From assembly GCA_024222395.1 (NCBI GenBank), contig JAAEPE010000803.1:1-43633 (forward strand): a stretch of 43,633 nucleotides of DNA, in the 5' to 3' direction. How positions within the stretch are numbered: the stretch's first letter is position 1; each line of letters starts with the position of its first letter. Positions 1-8,762 of the stretch are shown here, one piece after another. The position numbers and the translations under genes were made by a program. Below the pieces are notes generated by a model. The model saw only the letters and a program-made list of their open reading frames with translations. It ran no database searches and had not been told where the DNA came from. The DNA comes from Myxococcales bacterium (GTDB taxonomy: Bacteria; Myxococcota_A; Polyangia; Haliangiales; Haliangiaceae).

Positions 1-73
1 CCAGGGCGCCGCTTGAGGACATCGAGAATTGTCCACTCCACAACAGGTCTTGCCGACCAGCGGAATACAGAAC

Positions 74-108
74 AAAAATCCCAAAGGCCTAATTGGGGGC
101 CTTTGGGA
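74..108 (-). terminator. Intrinsic terminator of the kinase-end minus-strand operon
   Basis: A perfect 11-bp inverted repeat (79-89 pairs with 98-108, loop of 8 nt) is followed on the minus strand by five T residues (plus-strand A at 74-78). It lies about 110 nt past the stop codon of the Ser/Thr kinase gene and faces the right way to end the minus-strand transcript. No coding region is apparent in 1-217. Confidence 0.85.
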
Positions 109-217
109 GAATAGCGAATACGGATACTAGATGCACTCAACCAGAGCAGGCTACTCCTTAGCAACGCCCGATTTTGGTCCTAAAGAATGGGGTCCACCTC
201 AAAACTAGCGACGGGTT

Positions 218-1735
218 CTAGGTATTGGGAGGCATCTCGGCTTCGACATCAAAGTGCACCCGGAGAGTCACGCCAGACCGCTCCGGTAGGACCTGCATTG
301 CGTGCTTCCCTTGACTCTCAAAACTGCGGTCGATCTCGTAGCGGCCAGGAGTCTCGCCGGCGGGGACGGATACGCCTTGCTCTTGTCCAGACGCATCCGT
401 GAACACGAGGACGAGCGCATGACTTCGAACTGGCTCCCCATGGCGATCCCAGAGTTCAACTGCGAGCGAATGGCAGGCGTTTGCACCGAGGTAATCGGGA
501 ACCAGGACCCTCAGAGAGTAGCCGTCGGCTGCTACGAGTAGCGCCCGCTGCGGAGCGCTAGGAATTGCCTCGTGCCCCGGCGCCGCGACGACTTCCCCCC
601 CGCTCGCATCGAGCGGCTCTTCGTGCACCGCCCCATCGGGCGCACGAGCGATAGTCTGAGACGGCGGTGTCACAGAAGCAGCACTTGCCCCGCTGCCCAG
701 CGATCCAGAGCTGCCCAACCAAACCAAGAGCGCCGTCATCAACCCAAGCCCTGTGCCGTGCGCTCGACTCCTAATCTTCTCCACCATCGGGGCTGGACTA
801 GACTTCGGCGCATCGATGAGTCTCTGCAATTCGCCCAAGACCTCACGCGCACTAGCAGGCCTCTGGCTCGGCTCTTTCTTGAGAAGTCGCATGATGAGCG
901 CTGCAACTGCTGGGTCCAAGCCGGGGACCACAGCGCCTAGGTGCCTGGGTGTCGTACTCAGGTGATCCACCAGGAGGGCCATGCCCTGGTTGTCGAATGG
1001 GAGCCTTCCTGCAAATAGCTCATAGAGCATGATGCCAAAGCTGTAGAGGTCGGCCCGCGCATCCAGTGGCTGGTCACTCGCTTGCTCAGGAGAGAGATAT
1101 TGTGGGGTGCCGTAGACGACACCATCGCGCGTAAGATTCGTCTCCCCGCTCTGCATGAGGTCGGCGTTGACGATCTTGGCAATACCGAAATCGACTAGCG
1201 TGACGTGTAGAGTTCCACCTAGATACCCGAGCAGGACATTTTCTGGTTTGAGATCGCGGTGAATAATACCGGCTTCGTGCGCCTCACAGAGGGCAGAGGC
1301 AATCTGCACTGCGGCCTGCAGGATCTCCTTGTGGCCGAGTCGCTTATCGCCGCGACCGATGGGGCTAGCGTCGGCCCACTCCATCGCTATGTAGGGCAGG
1401 CCCTGCTCGCTCTCACCGAGCTGGAATACTGTGACGATATTGGGGTGAGAGAGGCGCGCAGCCGCACGAGCTTCACGGGCAAATCGCGCGGCAAATTCCT
1501 TCTGCCGCGACGCATTCGAATGCAGGAACTTGATGGCGACTTGCCTCTCAACCCCGAGCTGGTGAGCACGATAGACGTCGCCGCAACCGCCCTGCCCGAT
1601 GCGCTTCTCAAGTACAAACTGCCCCGATAGGGTCTGGCCCAGATGCGGGTCGGAGGCGCCGAGAGGAGAGCCATCCTCAGGACAATAGCCCATGCCGTCC
1701 GCTTGCAGGCGGGAGCATTGTGGACAGGAGCGCAT
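218..1735 (-). CDS. Membrane-anchored eukaryotic-like Ser/Thr protein kinase with N-terminal zinc ribbon
   Basis: 505 residues. The N-terminus carries a short zinc-ribbon-like motif (CPQC at residues 4-7, then C18). A full protein kinase domain follows at about residues 40-310: glycine loop GQGGCGDVY, VAIKF with the ATP lysine near residue 69, HRDLKPEN (159-166) with the catalytic Asp, DFGIAK (182-187) and SPEQ in place of APE. One hydrophobic segment (about 328-348) predicts a single membrane span, leaving a C-terminal domain of about 150 residues outside as a possible sensor. Such kinases phosphorylate Ser/Thr of cytoplasmic partners; the target is unknown. The ATG has an AGGAG-type site 3-4 nt upstream. 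It is the last gene of a minus-strand series, 35 bp after its upstream neighbour, so co-transcription is likely. The family call is secure; the function is not. Confidence 0.95.
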   Translation of the reverse strand: MRSCPQCSRLQADGMGYCPEDGSPLGASDPHLGQTLSGQFVLEKRIGQGGCGDVYRAHQLGVERQVAIKFLHSNASRQKEFAARFAREARAAARLSHPNIVTVFQLGESEQGLPYIAMEWADASPIGRGDKRLGHKEILQAAVQIASALCEAHEAGIIHRDLKPENVLLGYLGGTLHVTLVDFGIAKIVNADLMQSGETNLTRDGVVYGTPQYLSPEQASDQPLDARADLYSFGIMLYELFAGRLPFDNQGMALLVDHLSTTPRHLGAVVPGLDPAVAALIMRLLKKEPSQRPASAREVLGELQRLIDAPKSSPAPMVEKIRSRAHGTGLGLMTALLVWLGSSGSLGSGASAASVTPPSQTIARAPDGAVHEEPLDASGGEVVAAPGHEAIPSAPQRALLVAADGYSLRVLVPDYLGANACHSLAVELWDRHGEPVRSHALVLVFTDASGQEQGVSVPAGETPGRYEIDRSFESQGKHAMQVLPERSGVTLRVHFDVEAEMPPNT

Positions 1736-1770
1736 AGACTCCTAGATAGACGCACGAGGCGCGGGAATAT

Positions 1771-3261
1771 TTAGAAGCGGCCGCTAAGTACGTCCGCTCC
1801 CATGGAGAATCCGACTCGGGACGCTAACCTGTGGTTTTCCATAGGCCTTGGCATTGGCGTGGCCAAGGACCAACGGCCGCCTGGGTCACGCTGAACGAGC
1901 GCAGGCGCAATCGGGGCCAGCGCATCTACACTTGCAGACGCCTTTGACTCGTCGTCTTCAGTGAGGCGCCAGACCAAGTAGGCGCCGCCACCCATCGAGA
2001 GGGCCGAAAGAAATCCCGCAGTCTGGTAGTCACCACCGCCAGATCCATCGAGAAAGGGGTAAACCATGATCCACGGGACCGTAGCGCCCGCAGCAGCTCC
2101 CAGAGTAACGAAGGTCATGCGCTTCGGCGATGCCACGACCTTGTCGCTGAAAAAGATGCCAGCTCCTAGACCGGCCATGGATCCCAGGGCAGCGTTGAGC
2201 GAGTAGGCATCGCCCCGCGGCGGATCCATTGCCACGCCCAGCATGAGCGCGGCGCCAGTGCCTATGAGTGCTCCTGAGTTGGCCACGGCGACCTCACCCT
2301 CAGATGGTTTGAGCTTCGATACGTAGAGATGCCCGAGACCACCGCCAGCGAGCCCACCCAGGGCCATGCTCTTGTAAACGTCATTGCCGCTGGTTTCGTC
2401 ACCTGTGAGAATGTTCCCGATGTGGGCGAAGTTGTACATGCCCCAGAGCGCCCCGGAACTAAGTGCCTTACCGCCAGCTCGATCATACTTTTTCGCAAGG
2501 TAGTGCCCTAGGAAGACACCTCCACCCGCAACGGCCAAGCCAACGGGAACAGCGGATCCACGCAAGTCGCCGCTCTCTCCATCCACATCTTCGAATGGCC
2601 CGGTGAGAGCCAACCCTGCAATGAGGCCGTACAAGCCACCGGCAACCATGAGATCGACCCGGGCTTTGCTCCCAGAAGCATCGCCTTGCGTTTCTTTGGG
2701 CAGTGCCCCTGCCTCGGTCTCGGTCTCGGTCTCGGCGGCGGCGCCGACCACAAGTGGCGGCTCAACCGTGGCACCGACTGCGTAGGGGTCCACTGGCCCG
2801 TCTGCAGTAGCGAAGGGGGCAAGCAATGAAATGCCATCGTCTGCAGTACTGTCGGCATATGGATCCATCGGTACATCCGATCCGCTACCTGGAACGGGGC
2901 GCCCCGCATCGCGATCTTCAATACCGAGCTTCTCGTTGCACTTTCGCAGCATGGCCAGCGCATCCCCCGCCCGACTGCCATTGGGACTGCGCTCCAGTGA
3001 TTCGCCGAATAGCTTCTTCGCACTGCCAATATCGCCGAGCTCGTAAAGGGCCATCCCTCGATTGTAGAGAGCTGCCGCCACCTGCTCTCCCATCCCCGTT
3101 GGGGAGGGAGGAGCGGGAAGACTGCCAAGAGCCTTGCTCTGCGCTTCGGCTTGTGGCGTGCTGCCTTGGCTAAGGCCATTCACAACCATGAGTGCAGCCA
3201 ACGCAACGGCAAGCCGCCCCCCCTTGGAGGAGCTCTGAAAAGGCATTCTACTTAAACGCAT
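1771..3261 (-). CDS. Exported TPR protein with glycine-rich hydrophobic C-terminal region
   Basis: Not a family I can name. The reading frame is open further upstream, but that part overlaps the permease gene and looks unlike a protein, so I start at the ATG of 3261 (second choice 3246). This gives 496 residues: a signal peptide (about 1-40, ending ...AEAQS), one or two TPR-like helices pairs (about 60-115, with YNRGMALYELGDIGSAKKLF), an acidic Pro/Glu-rich linker containing an ETETETE run, and then five or six Gly/Ala-rich hydrophobic stretches (about 205-430). It ends in Phe, as many outer-membrane proteins do. The layout suggests an envelope protein whose TPR faces the periplasm, but whether the hydrophobic part is helical or barrel is unclear. 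It sits between the permease and the kinase in a minus-strand run. Confidence 0.75.
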   Translation of the reverse strand: MRLSRMPFQSSSKGGRLAVALAALMVVNGLSQGSTPQAEAQSKALGSLPAPPSPTGMGEQVAAALYNRGMALYELGDIGSAKKLFGESLERSPNGSRAGDALAMLRKCNEKLGIEDRDAGRPVPGSGSDVPMDPYADSTADDGISLLAPFATADGPVDPYAVGATVEPPLVVGAAAETETETEAGALPKETQGDASGSKARVDLMVAGGLYGLIAGLALTGPFEDVDGESGDLRGSAVPVGLAVAGGGVFLGHYLAKKYDRAGGKALSSGALWGMYNFAHIGNILTGDETSGNDVYKSMALGGLAGGGLGHLYVSKLKPSEGEVAVANSGALIGTGAALMLGVAMDPPRGDAYSLNAALGSMAGLGAGIFFSDKVVASPKRMTFVTLGAAAGATVPWIMVYPFLDGSGGGDYQTAGFLSALSMGGGAYLVWRLTEDDESKASASVDALAPIAPALVQRDPGGRWSLATPMPRPMENHRLASRVGFSMGADVLSGRF

Positions 3262-3377
3262 ATCATCGCAATCTCGACGAACGATCACAGGAGTATCAAA
3301 GCCCACACTCTTGCGCAATGCGGCCCCGCACACCCGGTCCAGATGTCTGCTGCGAAAGCTCGAGTTTGCGATCCAGC

Positions 3378-4763
3378 TCACGTCTCGGCGATCGGCATGA
3401 CGCCCGTCTCTACTTTCCAAGCCTTGCGACGGAAGAAGAGAAAGAGCACCTGGATTATTGAGGCCGTCGGAACTGCGAGGAGTGCTCCCGTTAGACCAAA
3501 GCTGTGCTCGCCCAATACCAAGGCGAAAATGACAAGAACTGGATGTATCTTGGCAGCGGTACCGATGATTTTTGGATTGAGCAAATTGGCCTCGACAAAG
3601 TGAATGCCTACGATCCAAGCCAGTATGAATACGGCCCGAGCGAAGTCCAGCCCCTCCTCCCCTGAGACCAACGCAACCAGGACCATGGGAATGGATGAGA
3701 GTATGGAACCAAAGATCGGAATGAGACTGAGTACCGCTGCAACGACCGCGAGTATTAGGGCGTAGTTGATCGAAAAGATCACTAGCCCGATATAGGTGAA
3801 CACTCCATTCACAAGGCAGATCATGAGTTGTCCGCGAATCACACCAGAGAGCCCGCGATCAATTCCAGCAACGATGATGTCGTAGTCGTCTCGATACCTC
3901 GACGGGAAGAGGCCACGAACGAAACTGTGGATCTTTGGCAGGTCGAGCATGATGAATGCGGCAATCATCAAGACGAGGAAGAACTTGAAGATACTGTTGA
4001 TGATGGCGGCGACAAATCTCTGTCCTGCCCGAAAGACATCTCCCAGCTGCCCTTGCATGCCCCCCAACATGCTCTTGGCCCACGTTCGCAGTTTGTTCTC
4101 GAGACTCTGGGCTTCGGGAACCTTGCTTCTCGGCGTCAGCGTGAAGCCACCACCGACGGACGGCGATACCTCAAGCCCTGTCTCTTGGAGTTGCACGGCT
4201 AGACGTCCGTCGGGCAATGGCGTCACCACGAATTGCGTCCCTGGGGGTAGCGGGACATCAGCTACGACGGCGTCCTCCGGTGCAAGTGGAGCTGCCGACT
4301 TGAGGGATGGGAATCGAGTCTCAAGCCAATTGGCAGCCTGGGGAGCCCACTGGTTATTGAGCTTTGTGTAGAGGCCAGGTGCCTCGCGGCCGATACGTGC
4401 CACGTCCTTTGAGAGTCTTGGCAAGAGCAAGAACATGAAGGCTGCGATGGCTCCAATCAACGCGAAGTAGCAGATGAGAACCGCAGCGCCCTCGGGCATG
4501 CGCTTGCCGCCCCTCTTCCGATGGGCGAGCCTTCGCACTACGGGCGTGAGTATGTAGGCAAGTAGCGTGGCGAAGATGAACGGCAGGACCACAGCCCGGG
4601 CCAACACCAAGACGAGAATACAGAAGCCCAAGAACCCCCAGAGCTTCGCAGTGCGTTGCCACCAAGTGCCTGCGCCACCTCGATTCCCACCGGATCGCCA
4701 ACCGCGAGCGGGCTCTTCAACTACGCCCCCACCGCCGCCCTCGCTGCCTGTCTCGTCTTCCAA
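3378..4763 (-). CDS. AI-2E family transporter (PF01594-type permease)
   Basis: 461 residues with the family pattern: a Gly-rich cytoplasmic N-terminus (about 35 residues), two N-terminal spans (near WGFLGFCILVLVLARAVVLP and following), a third span, and a large soluble segment of about 150 residues. The C-terminal membrane bundle contains the characteristic GxxxGxxxGxI-like stretch (DRGLSGVIRGQ), the IPIFGSILSSIP segment and a final ...LGEHSFGLTGALLAVP. Members move small molecules or act as Na+/H+ antiporters; some were first described as AI-2 exporters, so the substrate cannot be deduced. The soluble insert between spans three and four is long for the family. It lies 69 bp downstream of lapB on the same strand. 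Confidence 0.92.
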   Translation of the reverse strand: MEDETGSEGGGGGVVEEPARGWRSGGNRGGAGTWWQRTAKLWGFLGFCILVLVLARAVVLPFIFATLLAYILTPVVRRLAHRKRGGKRMPEGAAVLICYFALIGAIAAFMFLLLPRLSKDVARIGREAPGLYTKLNNQWAPQAANWLETRFPSLKSAAPLAPEDAVVADVPLPPGTQFVVTPLPDGRLAVQLQETGLEVSPSVGGGFTLTPRSKVPEAQSLENKLRTWAKSMLGGMQGQLGDVFRAGQRFVAAIINSIFKFFLVLMIAAFIMLDLPKIHSFVRGLFPSRYRDDYDIIVAGIDRGLSGVIRGQLMICLVNGVFTYIGLVIFSINYALILAVVAAVLSLIPIFGSILSSIPMVLVALVSGEEGLDFARAVFILAWIVGIHFVEANLLNPKIIGTAAKIHPVLVIFALVLGEHSFGLTGALLAVPTASIIQVLFLFFRRKAWKVETGVMPIAET

Positions 4764-4832
4764 TCTGCGGCAGATTTAATCACACAATCGAGTCTGGCGA
4801 CCCGGCACCGCGCACCGCCCTGCCCAGTGAGG

Positions 4833-6263
4833 CTATTCCGTGTCGTCTGACTCGGATCTTCCCGTGCCACGAACCGCGCCAAGTGCGCCGCGAACCCAAC
4901 TGCCGGCCCGCCCCAGAGCAGACGAACGGCTTCCCGCGACCTGCAATGCTGCCGCCGAGAGCCCGGAGTCGAGCCCGGCTTCGGGAAGGGCCTGCCCTGC
5001 CCCCATGTTGCCTGAGCGGCGCTGCAAACGGCGCTCACGACGCTCGCGCAACGGTACCCGAGTAGCGGCCCCCAGATCTAGCGTCGGGCTTCCCCATCGG
5101 CGACATGAGCCGCAGCGCCACGAGAAGAACTCTGCTGCTTGGCCACAAGCGGGGCAGCACCACCTGCCGTCGAGGGAAGACTCGAGTACACCCCGCTCCC
5201 CTACGAGTGCCGCCAACTCGCGTCCGACTTGTTCTGAGTCGCCAGACGCAAGCGCGACTCGGGCTGCGGCGACACGTGCGGGAAGCAAGTTAGGATGTGC
5301 CTCGCTCAGCTTGTGCAGCTGCCCCAAGGCCTCTTCCCTGTCGACTTCCGCCAGCATCTCCGCTGAAGCCAAAGCCAAGAGCGGTTCTCCGCCAATGTCC
5401 TCGTGTACTAGGCGAAGAGCATCGACGGTTCCCTGGGTTGCTTCCACCTCTGCTGAGTCGCTGCCGGAACGCATCTCGATCTCGGCCGCACGAAGCGGCC
5501 CTGCGAGATACGAGACCATCTCTGGCTCCACTCTCAGAGCGTGTCGCAGACGGTCGCTGGCGCCCTTCCAATTGTTCTTGGCAGCAGCAAGCTCGGCGGA
5601 AGCAACAAGCAAGTGGGCACTCTCCTTCACGAGCGCTTCCGCGGCCTTCAGGAAGCGCTTCGCAGACGCCACATCGTCATTCTCAATCGCCCGCTGCGCC
5701 GCGGCACAGAGCAAGTGGTGCTCGCGCTCGGAATCGCCCTCGCCATCGAGTCTAGATAGGCGAGCAAGCGTCTCGGCCGCTTCAGCGAAGCGGCCTTGCT
5801 CCTCGTAGAGACTGCATAGAGCACGCAGAGCATCGGCCGACTTGGGATTGCTCTCAAGACAGTCTTCCATTGCCCTGGTTGCGCGCCGCGGCATGCCCGC
5901 AGCTCGAAAGTCGAGCCCGAGCTGATAGCGCGCGCGCTGGCAAAGAGCTCGATTGCCGTGCTCTCTCAGCTCGATGGCCTGATGAACTCGAATTGCTCTC
6001 TCCCATTCACCGCGATTTCGAAAGAGCGCACCGAGTGCGAAGTACGGTTCAACATCGTCGACATTCTCAGCCACCACCGCGACGAGTTCCTCAACGGCTG
6101 CATCCCGATCTCTCGCGAGCAAGAGGTTGATCGCTTTGACGTAGGACTCGGCGTGGCGAGCCGTGCGCCTTAGCGCTCGATCGTCTGGAACGTAGTAGCG
6201 GCCTACGAGAATTCCCGCGGCCAAGCCACCGAGACCGAGTGCGAGCAAGAGTACTGCAGTCAA
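4833..6263 (-). CDS. lapB: LapB (YciM)-like TPR protein with C-terminal rubredoxin-type zinc ribbon
   Basis: 476 residues. An N-terminal membrane anchor (1-22) is followed by a cytoplasmic array of TPR units (about 35-350; for example PYFALGALFRNRGEWERAI). A rubredoxin-like ribbon CPAC...CGSC (about 370-390) is the hallmark that separates LapB from other TPR proteins. In Enterobacteria LapB recruits FtsH to LpxC and so limits LPS synthesis. The start is TTG at 6263, overlapping the TGA of lapA as TTGA, which suggests translational coupling; no ATG is available nearby. After the ribbon there is an extra Arg/Ser/Gly-rich tail of about 80 residues not seen in the E. coli protein. The adjacent lapA supports the assignment. 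Confidence 0.85.
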   Translation of the reverse strand: MTAVLLLALGLGGLAAGILVGRYYVPDDRALRRTARHAESYVKAINLLLARDRDAAVEELVAVVAENVDDVEPYFALGALFRNRGEWERAIRVHQAIELREHGNRALCQRARYQLGLDFRAAGMPRRATRAMEDCLESNPKSADALRALCSLYEEQGRFAEAAETLARLSRLDGEGDSEREHHLLCAAAQRAIENDDVASAKRFLKAAEALVKESAHLLVASAELAAAKNNWKGASDRLRHALRVEPEMVSYLAGPLRAAEIEMRSGSDSAEVEATQGTVDALRLVHEDIGGEPLLALASAEMLAEVDREEALGQLHKLSEAHPNLLPARVAAARVALASGDSEQVGRELAALVGERGVLESSLDGRWCCPACGQAAEFFSWRCGSCRRWGSPTLDLGAATRVPLRERRERRLQRRSGNMGAGQALPEAGLDSGLSAAALQVAGSRSSALGRAGSWVRGALGAVRGTGRSESDDTE

Positions 6264-6697
6264 TCGGCGGCCTTTGCTCGGCGAATCTGGTCGCGCTCGT
6301 CGACATCGGCAAAGGCCAGGACCGCGGCGGCCTCAGGACTTGGCTCTTCAGGCAAATCCTCCAAAGGTGCAGGAGCCGTGAAGGGCAAATTGCGCAGCTC
6401 GCTAAGCTCCCGTTCCAGGCGGGCAATCAAACTCTCGTACTGGCGACGCCGCCATACGTAGATCATGCTCCAAGCGATGAGAGCTGTCACTGAGATCACC
6501 GAAATCAGCCATCCGGCGATGAGCGCTGGCAACCAGAGTTCGAGTGATGGATTGCCGAATACCCCCGTCAGCCAAGGAGGCACAGTCACTGCAACCCAGC
6601 CGCCATTGGCTACGAGGAAGAGGCCGATGCCAACTCCCACGATAACCAGCGAGACCACCAGAGCGGCGACGGCTGCAACTCGCATCCAACGAACCAT
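6260..6697 (-). CDS. lapA: LapA-like inner-membrane protein (DUF1049 type)
   Basis: 145 residues with two transmembrane helices: residues about 8-32 (VAALVVSLVIVGVGIGLFLV) and about 58-82 (LPALIAGWLISVISVTALIA). A basic segment (YVWRRRQYESLIARLERELSEL) then starts a short coiled coil, and the tail is acidic. This two-span plus coiled-coil layout and the position directly in front of lapB match lapA of the E. coli lapAB pair, which takes part in LPS assembly control. The stop codon overlaps the TTG of lapB. Sequence similarity to enterobacterial LapA is weak by eye, so the symbol rests largely on context. Confidence 0.75.
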   Translation of the reverse strand: MVRWMRVAAVAALVVSLVIVGVGIGLFLVANGGWVAVTVPPWLTGVFGNPSLELWLPALIAGWLISVISVTALIAWSMIYVWRRRQYESLIARLERELSELRNLPFTAPAPLEDLPEEPSPEAAAVLAFADVDERDQIRRAKAAD

Positions 6698-6752
6698 TTC
6701 GACCAGTGTACAACGGCTTAGGCCCGCACCTTAGTTCTTGTCGGTTTGCTCG

Positions 6753-6774
6753 TAAAAAGGCCCAGCGGGTCTTA
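6753..6774 (-). terminator. Possible intrinsic terminator downstream of rpsA
   Basis: On the minus strand, AAG-ACCC-GCT-GGGC-CTT can fold into an imperfect stem (one A-C mismatch) directly followed by five T. It lies about 185 nt past the rpsA stop and before lapA, so it could end the rpsA transcript or a minus-strand RNA. The stem is short, hence the low score. Confidence 0.4.
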
Positions 6775-6798
6775 TCGAAGTGCCCCTATATGCGCCGC

Positions 6799-6950
6799 TG
6801 CGTTCGCATCCTAGACTTAGGTGTTCTTCTGTGTCAGTGGTGGGGCGGTGTAGTCCATCGGGGCTAATAGTTGGAGCCACGCTCCCAACGCAAGAGCTCC
6901 GGCTCCTACCCTTGGGTGGAGGCCGGCGACCTAGTGCCTAAGTCGGCAGG
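6799..6950 (+). ncRNA. Structured RNA candidate, possibly 6S RNA
   Basis: The 260-nt gap between lapA and rpsA has no reading frame of note but can fold. GACTTAGGTG (6814-6823) pairs with TGCCTAAGTC (6935-6944) and closes a domain of about 130 nt. Inside are a hairpin at 6870-6890 (GTTGGAGC with GCTCCCAAC, one bulge) and a second at 6901-6924 (GGCTCCTACCC with GGGTGGAGGCC, one mismatch). The plan resembles 6S RNA: a closing stem, then TGTTC on the 5' side, a CCTTGGG-loop hairpin near the 3' side and a GGCG segment before the closing strand. A TATATG box at 6787-6792 could start it near 6799. The strand and identity are inference; a folded untranslated region of rpsA (minus strand) is the main alternative. 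Confidence 0.4.
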
Positions 6951-6959
6951 GAGAGAATA

Positions 6960-8684
6960 CTACTCTTCTTCGCCGCCGATGTTGCCCAGTTTCTCACGCA
7001 TGAGGTCGCCAAGCGTAGCTCCGCCAGTGTTGTCACTGATCGTGTAGCCCTGTGCATCTGCCATCTCTTGCGAGCGGACAGCGGCTTTGATGGAGAGGCC
7101 AATCTTGCGCTCAGCCTGATCCATGCTGATGATCTGAACCTTGACGGCCTGATTCTCAGTAAGGACCTCGTTGGGGTCATCGACGCGCTCTTCGGAGATT
7201 TCCGAGACGTGTACAAGACCTTCAACGCCCTTCTCAACTTCGACGAATGCACCGAAGTCGAGAATCTTGAGGACCTTGGCATCGACGATTTTGCCGATGG
7301 GGTACTCAGATGGGATGCGCTCCCAAGGATCGCCCACGAGCTGCTTGATGCCCAGGGAGATTTTAGGCTTGTCGCCATCATCAGTGTCGATGTTCACGAG
7401 CACTGCCTCAACCTCGTCGCCCTTTTGGTAAAGTTCAGATGGGTGCTTGACTCGCTGAGTCCAAGACATGTCGGAGATATGAACAAGGCCGTCGATGCCC
7501 TCTTCGATTTCGACGAAGATACCGAAGTCGGCAATGTTGCGGACTTTGCCTTTGACGACCGTTCCTGGAGGGAACTTCTCGTGAAGCTGCTCGTAGGGGT
7601 TGGCCTCGAGTTGCTTCATGCCCAGAGAGATGCGGTTTGCTGTGACATCGACGTCGAGCACAACGGCTTCGACGACATCGCCAACTGCGACCATCTTCGA
7701 TGGGTGCTTGACCCGGCGAGTCCAAGACATCTCGGAGACGTGTACAAGACCTTCGATGCCCTCTTCGAGCTCGATGAATGCACCGTAGTCCTTGAGAGAA
7801 ACCACTTTGCCGCGAACAACCGTACCTGGGACGTAGGTCTCGGGTGCCTTTGACCATGGGTCATCGGTGATTTGCTTGAGGCCAAGAGACACACGCTCGG
7901 TCTCAGCGTTGAACTTGAGGACCTTGACACTAACGTGATCGCCGACTTGGAAAAGCTCGGATGGGTGATTGACCCGGCCCCAAGACATGTCGGTGATGTG
8001 AAGAAGACCGTCGATACCACCGAGGTCGATGAATGCACCGTACTCGGTCAGGTTCTTGACGATACCCTCGACAACTTGATCCTCTTGAAGACGCTCAAGA
8101 GTGCTCTCTTTGAGAGCAGCACGCTCGGTCTCAAGAAGTACACGACGAGAAAGAACGATGTTTCCGCGGCGCTTGTTGAACTTGATGACTTTGAATTGGA
8201 GCTTCTGTCCAAGAAAAGCATCGAGGTTGCGCACAGGGCGAAGGTCGACCTGAGAACCGGGAAGGAATGCCTTGACGCCACCGCGGATGGTTACGTTGAG
8301 GCCGCCTTTAACGCGAGTAGTAATCGTGCCTTCGATAAGCTCATCACGCTCGCAAGCGGCGCTGATCTCATCCCAGACTTTGAAGCGGTCGGCTTTCTCT
8401 TTGGAGAGAACGCACATGCCGTTCTCGTTTTCGCGATCCTCGAGAAGCACGTCGACCGTGTCACCGGCTTGAACAACTATGGCGCCGTCGGCTTGGCGGA
8501 ACTCGTCGAGAGAGATTTGCCCCTCCGACTTGTATCCGATGTCTACGATCGCAAAGTCCTTTGCGATTTGGATGACAGTTCCGCGAACGATTTCGCCTTC
8601 CTTAATCTCGTCTCCCTTGAGAGACTCTTCGAACATCGCGGCGAAAGAATCTTCGCCAGTCATTTGCTCATCGACATCAACCAT
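6960..8684 (-). CDS. rpsA: 30S ribosomal protein S1
   Basis: Six S1 (OB-fold) repeats in series, recognisable from cores such as GTVIQIAKDFAIVDIGYKSE, KNLTEYGAFIDLGGIDGLLH, VSLKDYGAFIELEEGIEGLV and ILDFGAFVEVEKGVEGLVHV. Length is about 574 residues (E. coli 557). S1 binds mRNA on the small subunit and helps start translation of structured or weak-SD messages. Two ATGs are possible. At 8693 an AAGG touches the codon directly; at 8684 the same AAGGA stands 8 nt away, a normal ribosome-binding distance, so I prefer 8684. It follows cmk, the classical cmk-rpsA order. The C-terminal four repeats are the most alike, as in other S1 proteins. Confidence 0.97.
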   Translation of the reverse strand: MVDVDEQMTGEDSFAAMFEESLKGDEIKEGEIVRGTVIQIAKDFAIVDIGYKSEGQISLDEFRQADGAIVVQAGDTVDVLLEDRENENGMCVLSKEKADRFKVWDEISAACERDELIEGTITTRVKGGLNVTIRGGVKAFLPGSQVDLRPVRNLDAFLGQKLQFKVIKFNKRRGNIVLSRRVLLETERAALKESTLERLQEDQVVEGIVKNLTEYGAFIDLGGIDGLLHITDMSWGRVNHPSELFQVGDHVSVKVLKFNAETERVSLGLKQITDDPWSKAPETYVPGTVVRGKVVSLKDYGAFIELEEGIEGLVHVSEMSWTRRVKHPSKMVAVGDVVEAVVLDVDVTANRISLGMKQLEANPYEQLHEKFPPGTVVKGKVRNIADFGIFVEIEEGIDGLVHISDMSWTQRVKHPSELYQKGDEVEAVLVNIDTDDGDKPKISLGIKQLVGDPWERIPSEYPIGKIVDAKVLKILDFGAFVEVEKGVEGLVHVSEISEERVDDPNEVLTENQAVKVQIISMDQAERKIGLSIKAAVRSQEMADAQGYTISDNTGGATLGDLMREKLGNIGGEEE

Positions 8685-8729
8685 ATTGGTCATCCTTAAT
8701 TACTACTGCTTGTGCGCTAAAGTGTTGAT

Positions 8730-8754
8730 AAAAAGACGGTGAATCCCGTCACCG
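8730..8754 (-). terminator. Terminator or attenuator hairpin between cmk and rpsA
   Basis: On the minus strand CGGTGA (8754-8749) pairs with TCACCG (8742-8737) around a 6-nt loop, and five T follow at 8734-8730. An alternative stem GACGG/CCGTC overlaps it. It may end the cmk transcript. If the promoter upstream (8763-8790) is used, it would sit at the very start of the rpsA leader, where it could attenuate. Confidence 0.6.
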
Positions 8755-8762
8755 GCGCACGG

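Noticed and set aside
1-217. Partial gene at the left window edge
   Set aside because: No frame longer than about 60 codons with protein character; only a terminator is supported.
4840-5808. Plus-strand frame of 322 codons opposite lapB
   Set aside because: Low-complexity Ser/Ala/Arg protein with no domain; antisense shadow of a clear LapB.
6700-6959. SRP RNA (4.5S) or tmRNA
   Set aside because: The GGAAGCAG-type SRP loop and the tRNA-like ends of tmRNA are absent; the fold suits 6S better.
7068-8699. Two long plus-strand frames (261 and 275 codons) opposite rpsA
   Set aside because: They mirror the S1 repeats, lack any recognisable domain or ribosome-binding site, and are a by-product of the codon use of rpsA.
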